Program-made: the position numbers and the translations under genes
Notes under the pieces: model-generated
What the model was told of the DNA's origin: nothing
Databases searched by the model: none
Seen by the model: the letters and a program-made list of their open reading frames with translations, nothing else
Shown here: one piece after another, positions 10,622 to 22,811 of the stretch
Layout: the number at the start of each line of letters is the position of its first letter
Position numbering within the stretch: position 1 is the first letter of the stretch
Source: Otis tarda
Lineage: Eukaryota; Chordata; Aves; Otidiformes; Otididae
Direction: 5' to 3'
Length of the DNA: 64,000 nucleotides
Assembly: GCA_026413225.1 (NCBI GenBank)
Contig: JAPMTP010000085.1
Location: 1-64,000, forward strand

Positions 10622-13600
10622 GTGCACTGCCAATGTCCGCTGAGGAGCAGCAAGAGCTTGAGTGGCTGGCACTTTTGGTGTGGAGCAATCGTCCGACGTT
10701 CGTGATTCTTCAGGGTTATTTTCAGGGGACGCCCTGGTGCAGCTGGTGGTAAAAGTCGAAGCCCTGTTCGTCATGGAGAGCCTGGAGCCCCAATGTCTGT
10801 GCTGCTGTAGGTGCACTGCCAATGGCCGCTGAGGGGCAGCAAGAGCTTGAGTGTGTGGCACTTTTCGTGTGGGAGCAATCATCCAAGGTTCGGGATATTT
10901 CGGGGGTTTTTTTCAGGGGGCGCCCTCGTGCAGCTAGTGGTAAACTTCGAAGCCCTGTTCGTCAGGGAAAGCCCGGAGCCCCAATGTCTGTGCTGCTGTA
11001 GGTGCACTGCCAATGGCCGCTGAGGAGCATAAAGAGCTTGAGTGGCTGGCACTTCTGTTGTGGGAGCAATCGTCCAACGTTCGTGATTTTTCGGGGTTTT
11101 TTTTCCGAGAGCGCCCACGTGCAGCTGGTGGTAAACGTCGAAGCCCTGTTCGTCAGGGAAAGCCCGGAGACCCAATGTCTGTGCTGTTGTAGGTGCACTG
11201 CCAATGGCCGCTGAGGGGCAGCACGAGATTGAGTGGCTGGCACTTTTGGTGTGGGAGCAATCACCCAAGTTTCGGGATTATTCGGGGGTTTTTTTCAGGG
11301 GGCGCCCTCGTGTAGCTGGTGGTAAACTTCGAAGCCCTGTTCGTCAGGGAAAGCCCGGAGCCCCAATGTCTGTGCTGCTGTAGGTGCACTGCCAATGACC
11401 GCTGAGGAGCAGCAAGAGCTTGAGTGGCTGGCCCTTTTGGTGTGGGAGCAATCGTCTGACGTTTGTGATTTTTCGGGGTTTTTTTTCAGGGGGCGCCCTG
11501 GTGCAGCTGGTGGTAAACGTCGAAGCCCTGTTCGTCAGGGAAAGCCCGGAGCCCCAATGTCTGTGCTGCTGTAGGTGCGCTGCTAATGGCCGCTGAGGAG
11601 CAGCAAGAGCTTGAGTGTCTGGCCCTTTTGGTGTGGGAGCAATGGTCCGACGTTCGTGATTTTTTGGTGTTTTTTTTCAGGGAGCGCCCAGGTGCAGCTG
11701 GTGGTATACGTCGAAGCCCTGTTCGTCAGGGAAATACCGGAGACCCAATGTCTGTGGTGCGGTAGGTGGACAGCCAATGGCCGCTGAGGGGCAGCAAGAG
11801 CTTGAGTGGCTGGCACTTTTCGTGTGGGAGCAATCATCCAAGGTTCGGGATTTTTCGGAGGTTTTTTCAGGGAGCGCCCGGTGCAGCTGGTGGTATACGT
11901 CGAAGCCCTATTCGTCAGGGAAATACCGGAGCCCCAATGTCTGTGGTGCGGTAGGTGTACTGCCAATGGCCGCTGAGGAGCAGCAAGAGCTTGAGTGGCT
12001 GGCACTTTTGGTGTGGGAGCAATGGTCCGACGTTCGTGATTTTTTGTGTTTTTTTTTCATGGAGCGCCCAAATGCAGCTGGTGGTAAACGTCGAAGCCCT
12101 GTTCGTCAGGGAAAGCCCGGAGCCCCAATGTCTGTGGTGCTGTACGTGCGCTGCCAATGGCCGCTGAGGAGCAGCAAGAGCTTGAGTGGCTGGCCCTTTT
12201 GGTGTGGGAGCAATGGTCTTACGTTCGTGATTTTTTGGGGTTTTTTTTCCGGGAGCGCCCAAGTGCAGCTGGTGGTAAACGTCTAAGCCCTGTTCGTCAG
12301 GGAAAGCCCGGAGCCCCAATGTCTGTGCTGCTGTAGGTGCGCTGCCAATGGCCGCTGAGGAGCAGCAAGAGCTTGAGTGGCTGGCACTTCTGGTGTGGGA
12401 GCAATCGTCCGACGTTTGTGATTTCTCGGGGTTTTTTTTTCAGGGGGCGCCCACGTGCAGCTGGTGGTATACGTCGAAGCCCTATTCGTCAGGGAAATAC
12501 CGGAGCCCCAATGTTTGTGGTGCGGTAGGTGCGCTGACAATGGCCGCTGAGGAGCAGCAAGAGCTTGAGTGGCTGGCACTTTTGGTGTGGGAGCAATCGT
12601 CCGACGTTTGTGATTTTTCGGGGTTTTTTTCAGTGAGCTCCATGTTGCAGCTGGTGGTATACGTCGAAGCCCTGTTCATCAGGGAAACCCCGGAGCCCCA
12701 ATGTCTGTGCTGCGGTAGGTGCGCTGCCAATGGCCGCTGAGGAGCAGCAAGAGCTTGAGTGGCTGGCACTTTTGGTGTGAGAGCAATGGTCCGACGTTCG
12801 TGATTTTTCGAGTTTTTTTTTCAGGGGTAGCCCAGGTGCAGCTCGTGGTATACGTCGAAGCCCTGTTCGTCAGGGAAAGGCCGGAGACCCAATGTCTGTG
12901 CTGCTGTAGGTGCACTGCCAATGTCCGCTGAGGAGCAGCAAGAGCTTGAGTAGCTGGCACTTTTGGTGTGGGAGCAATCGTTCGACGTTCGTGATTTTTC
13001 GAGTTTTTTTTTCAGTGAGCTCCAACGTGCAGCTGGTGGTGAACGTCGAAGCCCTGTTCGTCAGGGAAAGCCCGGATCCCCAATGTCTGTGCTGCTGTAG
13101 GTGCGCTGCCAGTGACCGCTGAGGAGCAGCAAGAGCTTGAGTGGCTGGCACATTTGGTGTGGAGCAATGGTCCGACGTTCGTGATTCTTCAGGGTTATTT
13201 TCAGGAGACGCCCTGGTGCAGCTGGTGGTAAACGTCGAAGCCCTGTTTGTCAGGGAAAGCCCGGAGCCCCAATGTCTGTGCTGCTGTAGGTGCGCTGCCA
13301 ACGGCCGCTGAGGAGCAGCAAGAGCTTGAGTGGCTGGCACTTTTGGTGTGGGAGCAATCGTCCGACTTTCGTGATTTCTCGGTGTTTTTTTTCAGGGGTC
13401 GCCCACGTGTTGCTGGTGGTAAACGTCGAAGCCCTGTTCGTCAGGGAAAGCCCGGAGCCCCAATGTCTGTGCTGCTGTAGGTGCGCTGACAATGGCCGCT
13501 GAGGAGCAGCAAGAGCTTGAGTGGCTGGCACTTTTGGTGTGGGAGCAATCGTCTGACTTTTGGAATTTTTTGGGGTTTTTTTTCAGGGAGCGCCCTGGTG

Positions 13601-14433
13601 CAGCTGGTGGTAAACATCGAAGCCCTGTTCGCCAGGGAAAGCCCGGAGCCCCAATGTCTGTGCTGCTGTAGGTGCACTGCCAATGGCCGCTGAGGAGCAT
13701 AAAGAGCTTGAGTGGCTGGCACTTCTGTTGTGGGAGTAATCGTCCGACGTTCGTGATTTTTCGGCGTTTTTTTCAGTTAGCTCCATGCTGCAGCTGCTGG
13801 TAAACGTGGAAGCCCTGTTTGTCAGGGAAAGCCCGGAGCCCCAATGTCTGTGCTGCTGTAGGTGCGCTGCCAATGGCTGCTGAGGAGCAGCAAGAGCTTG
13901 AGTGGCTGGCACTTCTGGTGTGGGAGCAATCGTCCGACGTTCGTGATTTTTCGGGGTTTTTTTTCCGAGAGCGCCCAGGTGCAGCTGGTGGTATACGTCG
14001 AAGCCCTGTTCGTCAGGGAAATACCGGAGCCCCAATGTCTGTGGTGCGGTAGGTGGACAGCCAATGGCCGCTGAGGGGCAGCAAGAGCTTGAGTGGCTGG
14101 CACTTTTCGTGTGGGAGCAATCATCCAAGGTTCGGGATTTTTCGGGGGTTTTTTTCAGGGAGCGCCCCGGTGCAGCTGGTGGTATACGTCGAAGCCCTAT
14201 TCGTCAGGGAAATACCGGAGCCCCAATGTCTGTGGTGCGGTAGGTGTACTGCCAATGGCCGCTGAGGAGCAGCAAGAGCTTGAGTGGCTGGCACTTTTGG
14301 TGTGGGAGCAATGGTCCGACGTTCGTGATTTTTCGGGGTTTTTTTCAGTGAGCTCCATGTTGCAGCTGGTGGTATACGTCGAAGCCCTGTTCATCAGGGA
14401 AACGCCGGAGCCCCAATGTCTGTGCTGCTGTAG
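10622..14433 (+). repeat. Domain 1, mixed monomers resembling later higher-order units
   Basis: About 20 monomers. The run from 10811 (CAAGGTTCGGGA) through 11002 (GAGCATAAAGAG), 11193 (GCACGAGATTG), 11575 (GCTAATGGCC), 11766 (GTGGACAGCC) and 11955 resembles the units at 20148, 24141 and 27376. Monomers 11955 and 12146 (CATGGAGCGCCCAAATGC and GGTCTTACG) resemble the start of domain 2 at 28900, 40536 and 46253. Monomers 13672, 13862 and 14053 (GTTAGCTCCATGCTGC, TTTCCGAGAGCG, GTGGACAGCC) again match parts of the later units. No unique sequence. Confidence 0.8.
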
Positions 14434-15004
14434 GTGCGCTGCCAATGACCGCTGAGGAGCAGCAAGAGCTTGAGTGGCTGGCACTTTTGGTGTGAGAGCA
14501 ATGGTCCGACGTTCGTGATTTTTCGAGTTTTTTTTTCAGGGGTCGCCCAGGTGCAGCTGGTGGTATACGTTGAAGCCCTGTTCGTCAGGGAAAGCCCGGA
14601 GCCCCAATGTCTTTGCTGCTGTAGGTGCACTGCCAATGGCCGCTGAGGAGCAGCAAGAGCTTGAGTGGCTGGCACTTTTGGTGTGGGAGCAATCGTCTGA
14701 CGTTCGTGATTTTTCGAGTTTTTTTTTCAGTGAGCTCCAACGTGCAGCTGGTGGTAAACGTCGAAGCCCTGTTCGTCAGGGAAAGCCCGGAGCCCCAAAG
14801 TCTGTGCTGCTGTAGGTGCGCTGCCAGTGACCGCTGAGGAGCAGCAAGAGCTTGAGTGGCTGGCACTTTTGGTGTGGAGCAATCGTCCGACGTTCGTGAT
14901 TCTTCAGGGTTATTTTCAGGAGACGCCCTGGTGCAGCTGGTGGTAAACGGCGAAGCCCTGTTCGTCATGGAAAGCCCGGAGCCCCAATGTCTGTGCTGCT
15001 GTAC
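14434..15004 (+). repeat. Three-monomer block, copy 1
   Basis: Monomers at 14434, 14625 and 14816 match 18435, 18626 and 18817 at an offset of 4001 bases (21 monomers). Shared details include ACGTTGAAGCCC near 14569, CCCCAAAGTCTG near 14793 and AACGGCGAAGCC near 14946. Confidence 0.85.
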
Positions 15005-15957
15005 GTGCGCTGCCAATGGCCGCTGAGGAGCAGCAAGAGCTTGAGTGTCTGGCACTTTTGGTGTGGGAGCAATCGTCTGACGTTCGTGATTTTTCGGGGT
15101 TTTTTTCAGTGGGCGCCCACGTGTAGATGGTGGTAAACGTCGAAGCCCTGTTCGTCCGGGAAAGCCAGGAGCCCCAATGTCTGTGCTGCTGTAGATGCAC
15201 TGCCAATGGCCGCTGAGGAGCAGTAAGAGCTTGAGTGGCTGGCACGTTTGGTGTGAGAGCAATGGTCCGACGTTCGTGATTTTTCGGGTTTTTTGTTCAG
15301 GGAGCGCTCATCTGCAGCTGGTGGTAAACATGGAAGCCCTTTTCGTCAGGGAAAGCCCGGAGCCCCAGAGTCTGTGCTGCTGTAGGTGCACTGCCAATGG
15401 CCGCTGAGGGGCAGCAAGTGCTTGAGTGGCTGGCACTTTTGGTGTGGGAGCAATGGTCCGACGTTCGTGATTTTTCGGGGTTTTTTTTCAGGGAGCGCCC
15501 TGGTGCAGCTGGTGGTAAACGTGGAAGCCCTTTTCGTCAGGGAAAGCCCGGAGCCCCAGTGTCTGTGCTGCTGTAGGTGCACTGCCAATGGCCGCTGAGG
15601 GGCAGCAAGAGCTTGGAGTGGCTGGCACTTTTGGTGTGGGAGCAATGGTCCAACGTTCGTGATTTTTCGAGATTTTTTTTCAGGGGGCGCCCACGTGCAG
15701 CTGGTGGTATACGTCGAAGCCCTGTTCGTCAGGGAAAGCCCGGAGCCCCAATGTCTCTGGTGCTGTAGGTGGAGTGCCAATGGCCGCTGAGGAGCAGCAA
15801 GAGCTTGAGTGGCTGGCACTTTTGGTGTGGGAGCAATGGTCCGACGTTCGTGATTTTTCGGGGTTTTTTCTGTGGGCGCCCACGTGTAGACGGTGGTAAA
15901 CGTCGAAGCCCTGTTCGTCAGGGAAAGCCCGGAGCCCCAATGTCTGTGCTGCTGTAG
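15005..15957 (+). repeat. Five-monomer block, copy 1
   Basis: Monomers at 15005, 15195, 15386, 15577 and 15769 match 17483 onward at an offset of 2476 to 2478 bases (13 monomers). Shared oddities are GTCCGGGAAAGCCAGG near 15153, GAGCAGTAAGAG near 15220, GCTCATCTGCAGC near 15306 and GCAGCAAGTGC near 15412. The match fades after CTGTGGGCGCCCACGTG near 15883. Confidence 0.85.
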
Positions 15958-17482
15958 GTGCACTGCCAATGGCCGCTGAGGAGCAGCAAGAGCTTGAGTG
16001 GCTGGCACTTTTGGTGTGGGAGCAATGGTCCGACGTTTGTGATTTTTCGGGTTTTTTTTTCAGTGGGCTACCACGTGTAGCTGGTGGTAAACGTGGAAGC
16101 CCTTTTCGTCAGGGAAAGCCCGGAGCCCCAATGTCTCTGCTGCTGTACGTGCGCTACCAATGGCCACTGAGGAGCAGCAAGAGCTTGAGTGTCTAGCACT
16201 TTTGGTGTGGGAGCAATGGTCCGACGTTCGTGATTTTTCGATATTTTTTTTCAGGGGGCGCCCACGTGCAGCTGGTGGTATACGTCGAAGCCCTGTTCGT
16301 CAGGGAAAGCCCGGAGCCCCAGTGTCTGTGCTGCTGTAGGTGCACTGCCAATGGCCGCTGAGGGACAGCAAGAGCTTGAGTGGCTGGCCCTTTTGGTGTG
16401 GGAGCAATGGTCCGAAGTTCGTGATTTTTCGGGGTTTTTTTCAGGGAGCGCCCTGGTGCAGCTGGTGGTAAACGTGGAAGCCCTTTTCGTCAGGGAAAGC
16501 CCGGAGCCCCATTGTCTGTGCTGCTGTAGGTGCACTGCCAATGGCCGCTGAGGGGCAGCAAGAGCTTGAGTGACTGGCACTTTTGGTGTGGGAGCAATGG
16601 TCCAACGTTCGTGATTTTTCGAGATTTTTTTTCAGGGGGCGCCCACGTGCAGCTGGTGGTATACGTCGAAGCCCTGTTCGTCAGGGAAAGCCCGGAGCCC
16701 CAATGTCTGTGCTGCTGTAGGTGCACTGCCTATGGCCGCTGAGGGGCAGCAAGAGCTTCAGTGGCTGGCACTTTTGGTGTGGGAGCAATGGTCCAACGTT
16801 CGTGATTTTTCGGGGTTTTTTTTCAGGGGACGCCCAGGTGCAGCTGGTGGTAAACGTCGAAGCCCTGTTCGTCAGGGAAAGCCCGGAGCCCCAATGTCTG
16901 TGCTGCTGTAGGTGCACTGCCAATGGCCGCTGAGGGGCAGCAAGAGCTTGAGTGTCTGGCACTTTTGGTGTGGGAGCAATGGTCCAACGTTCATGATTTT
17001 TAGGGGTTTTTTTTCAGGGGGCGCCCAGGTGCAGCTGGTGGTATACGTCGAAGCCCTGTCCGTCAGGGAAAGCCCGGAGCCCCAAAGTCTCTGCTGCTGT
17101 ACGTGCGCTACCAATGGCCACTGAGGAGCAGCAAGAGCTTGAGTGTCTAGCACTTTTGGTGTGGGAGCAATGGTCCGACGTTCGTGATTTTTCGAGATTT
17201 TTTTTCAGGGGGCGCCCACGTGCAGCTGGTGGTATACGTCGAAGCCCTGTTCGTCAGGGAAAGCCCGGAGCCCAATGTCTCTGCTGCTGTAGGTGCACTG
17301 CCTATAGCCGCTGAGGGGCAGCAAGAGCTTGAGTGGCTGGCACTTTTGGTGTGGGAGCAATGGTCCAACGTTCGTGATTTTTCGGGGTTTTTTTTTAGGG
17401 GCGCGCACGTGCACCTGGTGGCAAACGTCGAAGCCCTGCTCCTCAGGGAAAGCCCGGAGCCCCAATGTCTGTGCTGCTGTAC
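15958..17482 (+). repeat. Eight monomers between the five-monomer copies
   Basis: Monomers at 15958, 16149, 16340, 16530, 16721, 16912, 17103 and 17293. Several carry GAGATTTTTTTTCAGG and TGCCTATGGCC, features more common after 33 kb. The monomer starting at 17293 holds the only GCACCTGG with CTGCTCCTCAGG in domain 1 that I found (17411-17450). This stretch may share ancestry with domain 2. Confidence 0.75.
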
Positions 17483-18434
17483 GTGCGCTGCCAATGGCCG
17501 CTGAGGAGCAGCAAGAGCTTGAGTGTCTGGCACTTTTGGTGTGGGAGCAATCGTCTGACGTTCGTGATTTTTCGGGTTTTTTTCAGTGGGCGCCCACGTG
17601 TAGATGGTGGTAAACGTCGAAGCCCTGTTCGTCCGGGAAAGCCAGGAGCCCCAATGTCTGTGCTGCTGTAGATGCACTGCCAATGGCCGCTGAGGAGCAG
17701 TAAGAGCTTGAGTGGCTGGCACGTTTGGTGTGAGAGCAATGGTCCGACGTTCGTGATTTTTCGGGTTTTTTGTTCAGGGAGCGCTCATCTGCAGCTGGTG
17801 GTAAACATGGAAGCCCTTTTCGTCAGGGAAAGCCCGGAGCCCCAGAGTCTGTGCTGCTGTAGGTGCACTGCCAATGGCCGCTGAGGGGCAGCAAGTGCTT
17901 GAGTGGCTGGCACTTTTGGTGTGGGAGCAATGGTCCGACGTTCGTGATTTTTCGGGGTTTTTTTTCAGGGGGCGCCCTGGTGCAGCTGGTGGTAAACGTG
18001 GAAGCCCTTTTCGTCAGGGAAAGCCCGGAGCCCCAGTGTCTGTGCTGCTGTAGGTGCACTGCCAATGGCCGCTGAGGGGCAGCAAGAGCTTGAGTGGCTG
18101 GCACTTTTGGTGTGGGAGCAATGGTCCAACGTTCGTGATTTTTCGAGATTTTTTTTCAGGGGGCGCCCACGTGCAGCTGGTGGTATACGTCGAAGCCCTG
18201 TTCGTCAGGGAAAGCCCGGAGCCCCAATGTCTCTGGTGCTGTAGGTGGAGTGCCAATGGCCGCTGAGGAGCAGCAAGAGCTTGAGTGGCTGGCACTTTTG
18301 GTGTGGGAGCAATGGTTCGACGTTCGTGATTTTTCGGGGTTTTTTTCTGTGGGCGCCCACGTGCAGCTGGTGGTATACGTCGAAGCCCTGTTCGTCAGGG
18401 AAAGCCCGGATCCCCCATGTCTGTGCTGCTGTAG
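17483..18434 (+). repeat. Five-monomer block, copy 2
   Basis: Repeats the private markers of 15005-15957, including GTCCGGGAAAGCCAGG near 17630 and GAGCAGTAAGAG near 17694. Its last monomer diverges after GGGCGCCCACGTG (18353-18365), with GCAGCTGGTGGTATACG where copy 1 has TAGACGGTGG. Confidence 0.85.
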
Positions 18435-19005
18435 GTGCACTGCCAATGGCCGCTGAGGAGCAGCAAGAGCTTGAGTGGCTGGCACTTTTGGTGTGAGAGC
18501 AATGGTCCGACGTTCGTGATTTTTCGAGTTTTTTTTTCAGGGGTCGCCCAGGTGCAGCTGGTGGTATACGTTGAAGCCCTGTTCGTCAGGGAAAGCCCGG
18601 AGCCCCAATGTCTTTGCTGCTGTAGGTGCACTGCCAATGGCCGCTGAGGAGCAGCAAGAGCTTGAGTGGCTGGCACTTTTGGTGTGGGAGCAATCGTCTG
18701 ACGTTCGTGATTTTTCGAGTTTTTTTTTCAGTGAGCTCCAACGTGCAGCTGGTGGTAAACGTCGAAGCCCTGTTCGTCAGGGAAAGCCCGGAGCCCCAAA
18801 GTCTGTGCTGCTGTAGGTGCGCTGCCAGTGACCGCTGAGGAGCAGCAAGAGCTTGAGTGGCTGGCACTTTTGGTGTGGAGCAATCGTCCGACGTTCGTGA
18901 TTCTTCAGGGTTATTTTCAGGAGACGCCCTGGTGCAGCTGGTGGTAAACGGCGAAGCCCTGTTCGTCATGGAAAGCCCGGAGCCCCAATGTCTGTGCTGC
19001 TGTAG
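18435..19005 (+). repeat. Three-monomer block, copy 2
   Basis: Matches 14434-15004 almost base for base (offset 4001). Copy 1 ends in GCTGTACGTGCGCTGCC at 15000-15014, this one in GCTGTAGGTGCGCCGCC at 18999-19015, so the exchange point lies at the block end. Confidence 0.85.
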
Positions 19006-20147
19006 GTGCGCCGCCAACGGCCGCTGAGGAGCAGCAAGAGCTTGAGTGGCTGGCACTTTTGGTGTGGGAGCAATCGTCCGACGTTCGTGATTTCTCGGGT
19101 TTTTTTTTCAGGGGTCGCCCACGTGTTGCTGGTGGTAAACGTCGAAGCCCTGTTCGTCAGGGAAAGCCCGGAGCCCCAATGTCTGTGCTGCTGTAGGTGC
19201 GCTACCAATGGCCGCTGAGGAGCAGCAAGAGCTTGAGTGGCTGGCACTTTTGGTGTGGGAGCAATCGTCTGACGTTTGGAATTTTTTGGGGTTTTTTTTC
19301 CGGGAGCGCCCTGGTGCAGCTGGTGGTAAACATCGAAGCCCTGTTCGTGAGGGAAAGCCCGGAGCCCCAATGTCTGTGCTGCTGTAGGTGCGCTGCCAGT
19401 GACCGCTGAGGAGCAGCAAGAGCTTGAGTGGCTGGCACTTTTGGTGTGGAGCAATCGTCCGACGTTCGTGATTCTTCAGGGTTATTTTCAGGGGACGCCC
19501 TGGTGCAGCTGGTGGTAAACGGCGAAGCCCTGTTCGTCATTGAAAGCCCGGAGCCCCAGTGTCTGTGCTGCTCTAGGTGCGCTGCCAATGGCCGCTGAGG
19601 AGCAGCAAGAGCTTGAGTGGCTGGCACATTTGGTGTGGGAGCAATGTTCCGACCTTCGTGATTTTTCGAGGTTTTTTTAAGTGAGCGCCCTCGTGCAGCT
19701 GGTGGTATACGTCAAAGCCCAGTTCGTCAGGGAAAGCCCGGAGCCCCAATGTCTGTGCTGCTGTAGGTGCGCTGCAAATGGCCGCTGAGGAGCAGCAAGA
19801 GCTTGAGTTGCTGGCACTTTTGGTGCGGGAGCAATCGTCTGACGTTCGTGATTTTTGTGGTTTATTTCAGTGGGCGCCCACGTGTAGCTGGTGGTAAACG
19901 TCGAAGCCCTGTTCGCCAGATAAAGCCCGGAGCCCCAGTTTCTGTGCTGCTGTAGGTGCGCTGCCAATGGCCGCTGAGGAGCAGCAAGAGCTTGAGTGGC
20001 TGGCACTTTTGGTGTGGGAGCAATCGTCCGACGTTCGTGATTTTTCGAGTTTTTTTTTTCAGTGAGCTCCAACGTGCAGCTGGTGGTAAACGTCGAAGCC
20101 CTGTTCGTCAGGGAAAGCCCGGAGCCCCAAAGTCTGTGCTGCTGTAG
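19006..20147 (+). repeat. Domain 1 monomers shared with the later islands
   Basis: Starts with GTGCGCCGCCAACGGCC and includes GTTTGGAATTTTTTGGGG near 19274. Monomers at 19006, 19197 and 19388 match 39394, 39585 and 39776 at an offset of 20388 bases, and match 45112 and following. A copy of the 379-base dimer lies at 19577. Confidence 0.8.
19577..19955 (+). repeat. 379-base dimer, copy 1
   Basis: First half has GGCACATTTGG, GTTCCGACCTTCG, a T run ending in AAGTGAGCG, and AAAGCCCAGTTCG. Second half has GCTGCAAATGG, GTTGCTGGC, GTGCGGGAGC, TTTGTGGTTTATTTCAG and TTCGCCAGATAAAGC. In this copy the first half starts after CTCTAGGTG and the preceding sequence has TCATTGAAAGC. Confidence 0.85.
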
Positions 20148-21291
20148 ATGCGCTGCCAATGGCCGCTGAGGGGCAGCAAGAGCTTGAGTGTGTGGCACTT
20201 TTGGTGTGGGAGCAATCATCCAAGGTTCGGGATTTTTCGGGGGTTTTTTTCAGGGGGCGCCCTCGTGCAGCTGGTGGTAAACTTCGAAGCCCTGTTCGTC
20301 AGGGAAAGCCCGGAGCCCCAATGTCTGTGCTGCTGTAGGTGCACTGCCAATGGCCGCTGAGGAGCATAAAGAGCTTGAGTGGCTGGCACTTCTGTTGTGG
20401 GAGTAATCGTCCGACGTTCGTGATTTTTCGGCGTTTTTTTCAGTTAGCTCCATGCTGCAGCTGGTGGTAAACGTGGAAGCCCTGTTTGTCAGGGAAAGCC
20501 CGGAGCCCCAATGTCTGTGCTGCTGTAGGTGCGCTGCCAATGGCTGCTGAGGAGCAGCAAGAGCTTGAGTGGCTGGCACTTCTGGTGTGGGAGCAATCGT
20601 CCGACGTTCGTGATTTTTCGGGGTTTTTTTTCCGAGAGCGCCCACGTGCAGCTGGTGGTAAACTTCGAAGCCCTGTTCGTCAGGGAAAGCCCGGAGCCCC
20701 AATGTCTGTGCTGCTGTAGGTGCACTGCCAATGACCGCTGAGGAGCAGCAAGAGCTTGAGTGGCTGGCCCTTTTGGTGTGGGAGCAATCGTCTGACGTTC
20801 GTGATTTTTCGGGGTTTTTTTTCAGGGGGGCCCCGGTGCAGCTGGTGGTAAACGTCGAAGCCCTGTTCGTCAGGGAAAGCCCGGAGCCCCAATGTCTGTG
20901 CTGCTGTAGGTGCGCTGCTAATGGCCGCTGAGGAGCAGCAAGAGCTTGAGTGTCTGGCCCTTTTGGTGTGGGAGCAATGGTCCGACGTTCGTGATTTTTT
21001 GGTGTTTTTTTTTCAGGGAGCGCCCAGGTGCAGCTGGTGGTATACGTCGAAGCCCTGTTCGTCAGGGAAATACCGGAGCCCCAATGTCTGTGGTGCGGTA
21101 GGTGGACAGCCAATGGCCGCTGAGGAGCAGCAAGAGCTTGAGTGGCTGGCACTTTTGGTGTGGAAGCAATCGTCTGACGTTTGTGATTTTTCGGGGTTTT
21201 TTTCAGTGAGCTCCATGTTGCAGCTGGTGGTATACGTCGAAGCCCTGTTCATCAGGGAAACGCCGGAGCCCCAATGTCTGTGCTGCGGTAG
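20148..21291 (+). repeat. Multi-monomer unit starting with CAAGGTTCGGGA monomer, copy 1
   Basis: Ordered monomers are CAAGGTTCGGGA (20148), GAGCATAAAGAG with GTTAGCTCC (20339), GGCTGCTGAGG with TTTCCGAGAGCG (20529), CAATGACCGC (20720), GCTAATGGCC (20911) and GTGGACAGCC (21101). Compared with the later copies it lacks the GCACGAGATTG monomer and joins 21101 directly to the GAGCTCCATGTTGC sequence. Confidence 0.8.
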
Positions 21292-22811
21292 GTGCGCTGC
21301 CAATGACCGCTGAGGAGCAGCAAGAGCTTGAGTGGCTGGCACTTTTGGTGTGGGAGCAATCGTCTGACGTTCGTGATTTTTCGAGTTTTTTTTTCAGTGA
21401 GCTCCAACGTGCAGCTGGTGGTAAACGTCGAAGCCCTGTTCGTCAGGGAAAGCCCGGAGCCCCAAAGTCTGTGCTGCTGTAGGTGCGCTGCCAGTGACCG
21501 CTGAGGAGCAGCAAGAGCTTGAGTGGCTGGCACTTTTGGTGTGGAGCAATCGTCCGACGTTCGTGATTCTTCAGGGTTATTTTCAGGAGACGCCCTGGTG
21601 CAGCTGGTGGTAAACGGCGAAGCCCTTTTCGTCAGGGAAAGCCCGGAGCCCCAATGTCTGTGCTGCTGTAGGTGCGCCGCCAACGGCCGCTGAGGAGCAG
21701 CAAGAGCTTGAGTGGCTGGCACTTTTGGTGTGGGAGCAATGGTCCGACGTTCGTGATTTCTCGGGTTTTTTTTTCAGGGGTCGCCCACGTGTTGCGGGTG
21801 GTAAACGTCTAAGCCCTGTTCGTCAGGGAAAGCCCGGAGCCCCAATGTCTGTGCTGCTGTAGGTGCGCTACCAATGGCCGCTGAGGAGCAGCAAGAGCTT
21901 GAGTGGCTGGCACTTTTGGTGTGGGAGCAATCGTCTGACGTTTGGAATTTTTTGGGGTTTTTTTTACGGGAGCGCCCTGGTGCAGCTGGTGGTAAACATC
22001 GAAGCCCTGTTTGTCAGGGAAAGCCCGGAGCCCCAATGTCTGTGCTGCTGTAGGTGCGCTGCCAGTGACCGCTGAGGAGCAGCAAGAGCTTGAGTGGCTG
22101 GCACTTTTGGTGTGGAGCAATTGTCCGACGTTCGTGATTCTTCAGGGTTATTTTCAGGGGACGCCCTGGTGCAGCTGGTGGTAAACGGCGAAGCCCTGTT
22201 CGTCATGGAAAGCCCGGAGCCCCAGTGTCTGTGATGCTGTAGGTGCACTGCAAATGGCCGCTGAGGAGCAGCAAGAGCTTGAGTTTCTGGCACTTTTGGT
22301 GCGGGAGCAATCGTCTGATGTTCGTGATTTTTGTGGTTTATTTCAGTGGGCGCCCACGTGTAGCTGGTGGTAAACGTCAAAGCCCTGTTCGCCAGATAAA
22401 GCCCGGAGCCCCAGTTTCTGTGCTGCTGTAGGTGCGCTGCCAATGGCCGCTGAGGAGCAGCAAGAGCTTGAGTGGCTGGCACTTTTGGTGTGGGAGCAAT
22501 CGTCCGACGTTCGTGATTTTTCGAGTTTTTTTTTCAGTGAGCTCCAACGTGCAGCTGGTGGTAAACGTCGAAGCCCTGTTCGTCAGGGAAAGCCCGGAGC
22601 CCCAAAGTCTGTGCTGCTGTAGGTGCGCTGCCAGTGACCGCTGAGGAGCAGCAAGAGCTTGAGTGGCTGGCACTTTTGGTGTGGAGCAATCGTCCGACGT
22701 TCGTGATTCTTCAGGGTTATTTTCAGGGGACGCCCTGGTGCAGCTGGTGGTAAACGGCGAAGCCCTGTTCGTCATGGAAAGCCCGGAGCCCCAGTGTCTG
22801 TGATGCTGTAG
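21292..22811 (+). repeat. Domain 1 monomers between unit copies, with half a dimer
   Basis: Includes the shortened GTGTGGAGC monomers near 21541, 22111 and 22680 and the CGCCGCC monomer at 21671. At 22243 the second half of the 379-base dimer appears without its first half: GTGCACTGCAAATGG, then GTTTCTGGC and the GCCAGATAAAGC signature. Confidence 0.75.

Noticed and set aside
20250..21152. 300-codon minus-strand open frame and many shorter frames on both strands
   Set aside because: They translate the same satellite in shifting frames, with starts and stops set by monomer-wide motifs (TGTAGGTG, CGCTGAGG, CGTCAGGG). No domain, no codon-level conservation and no gene context.
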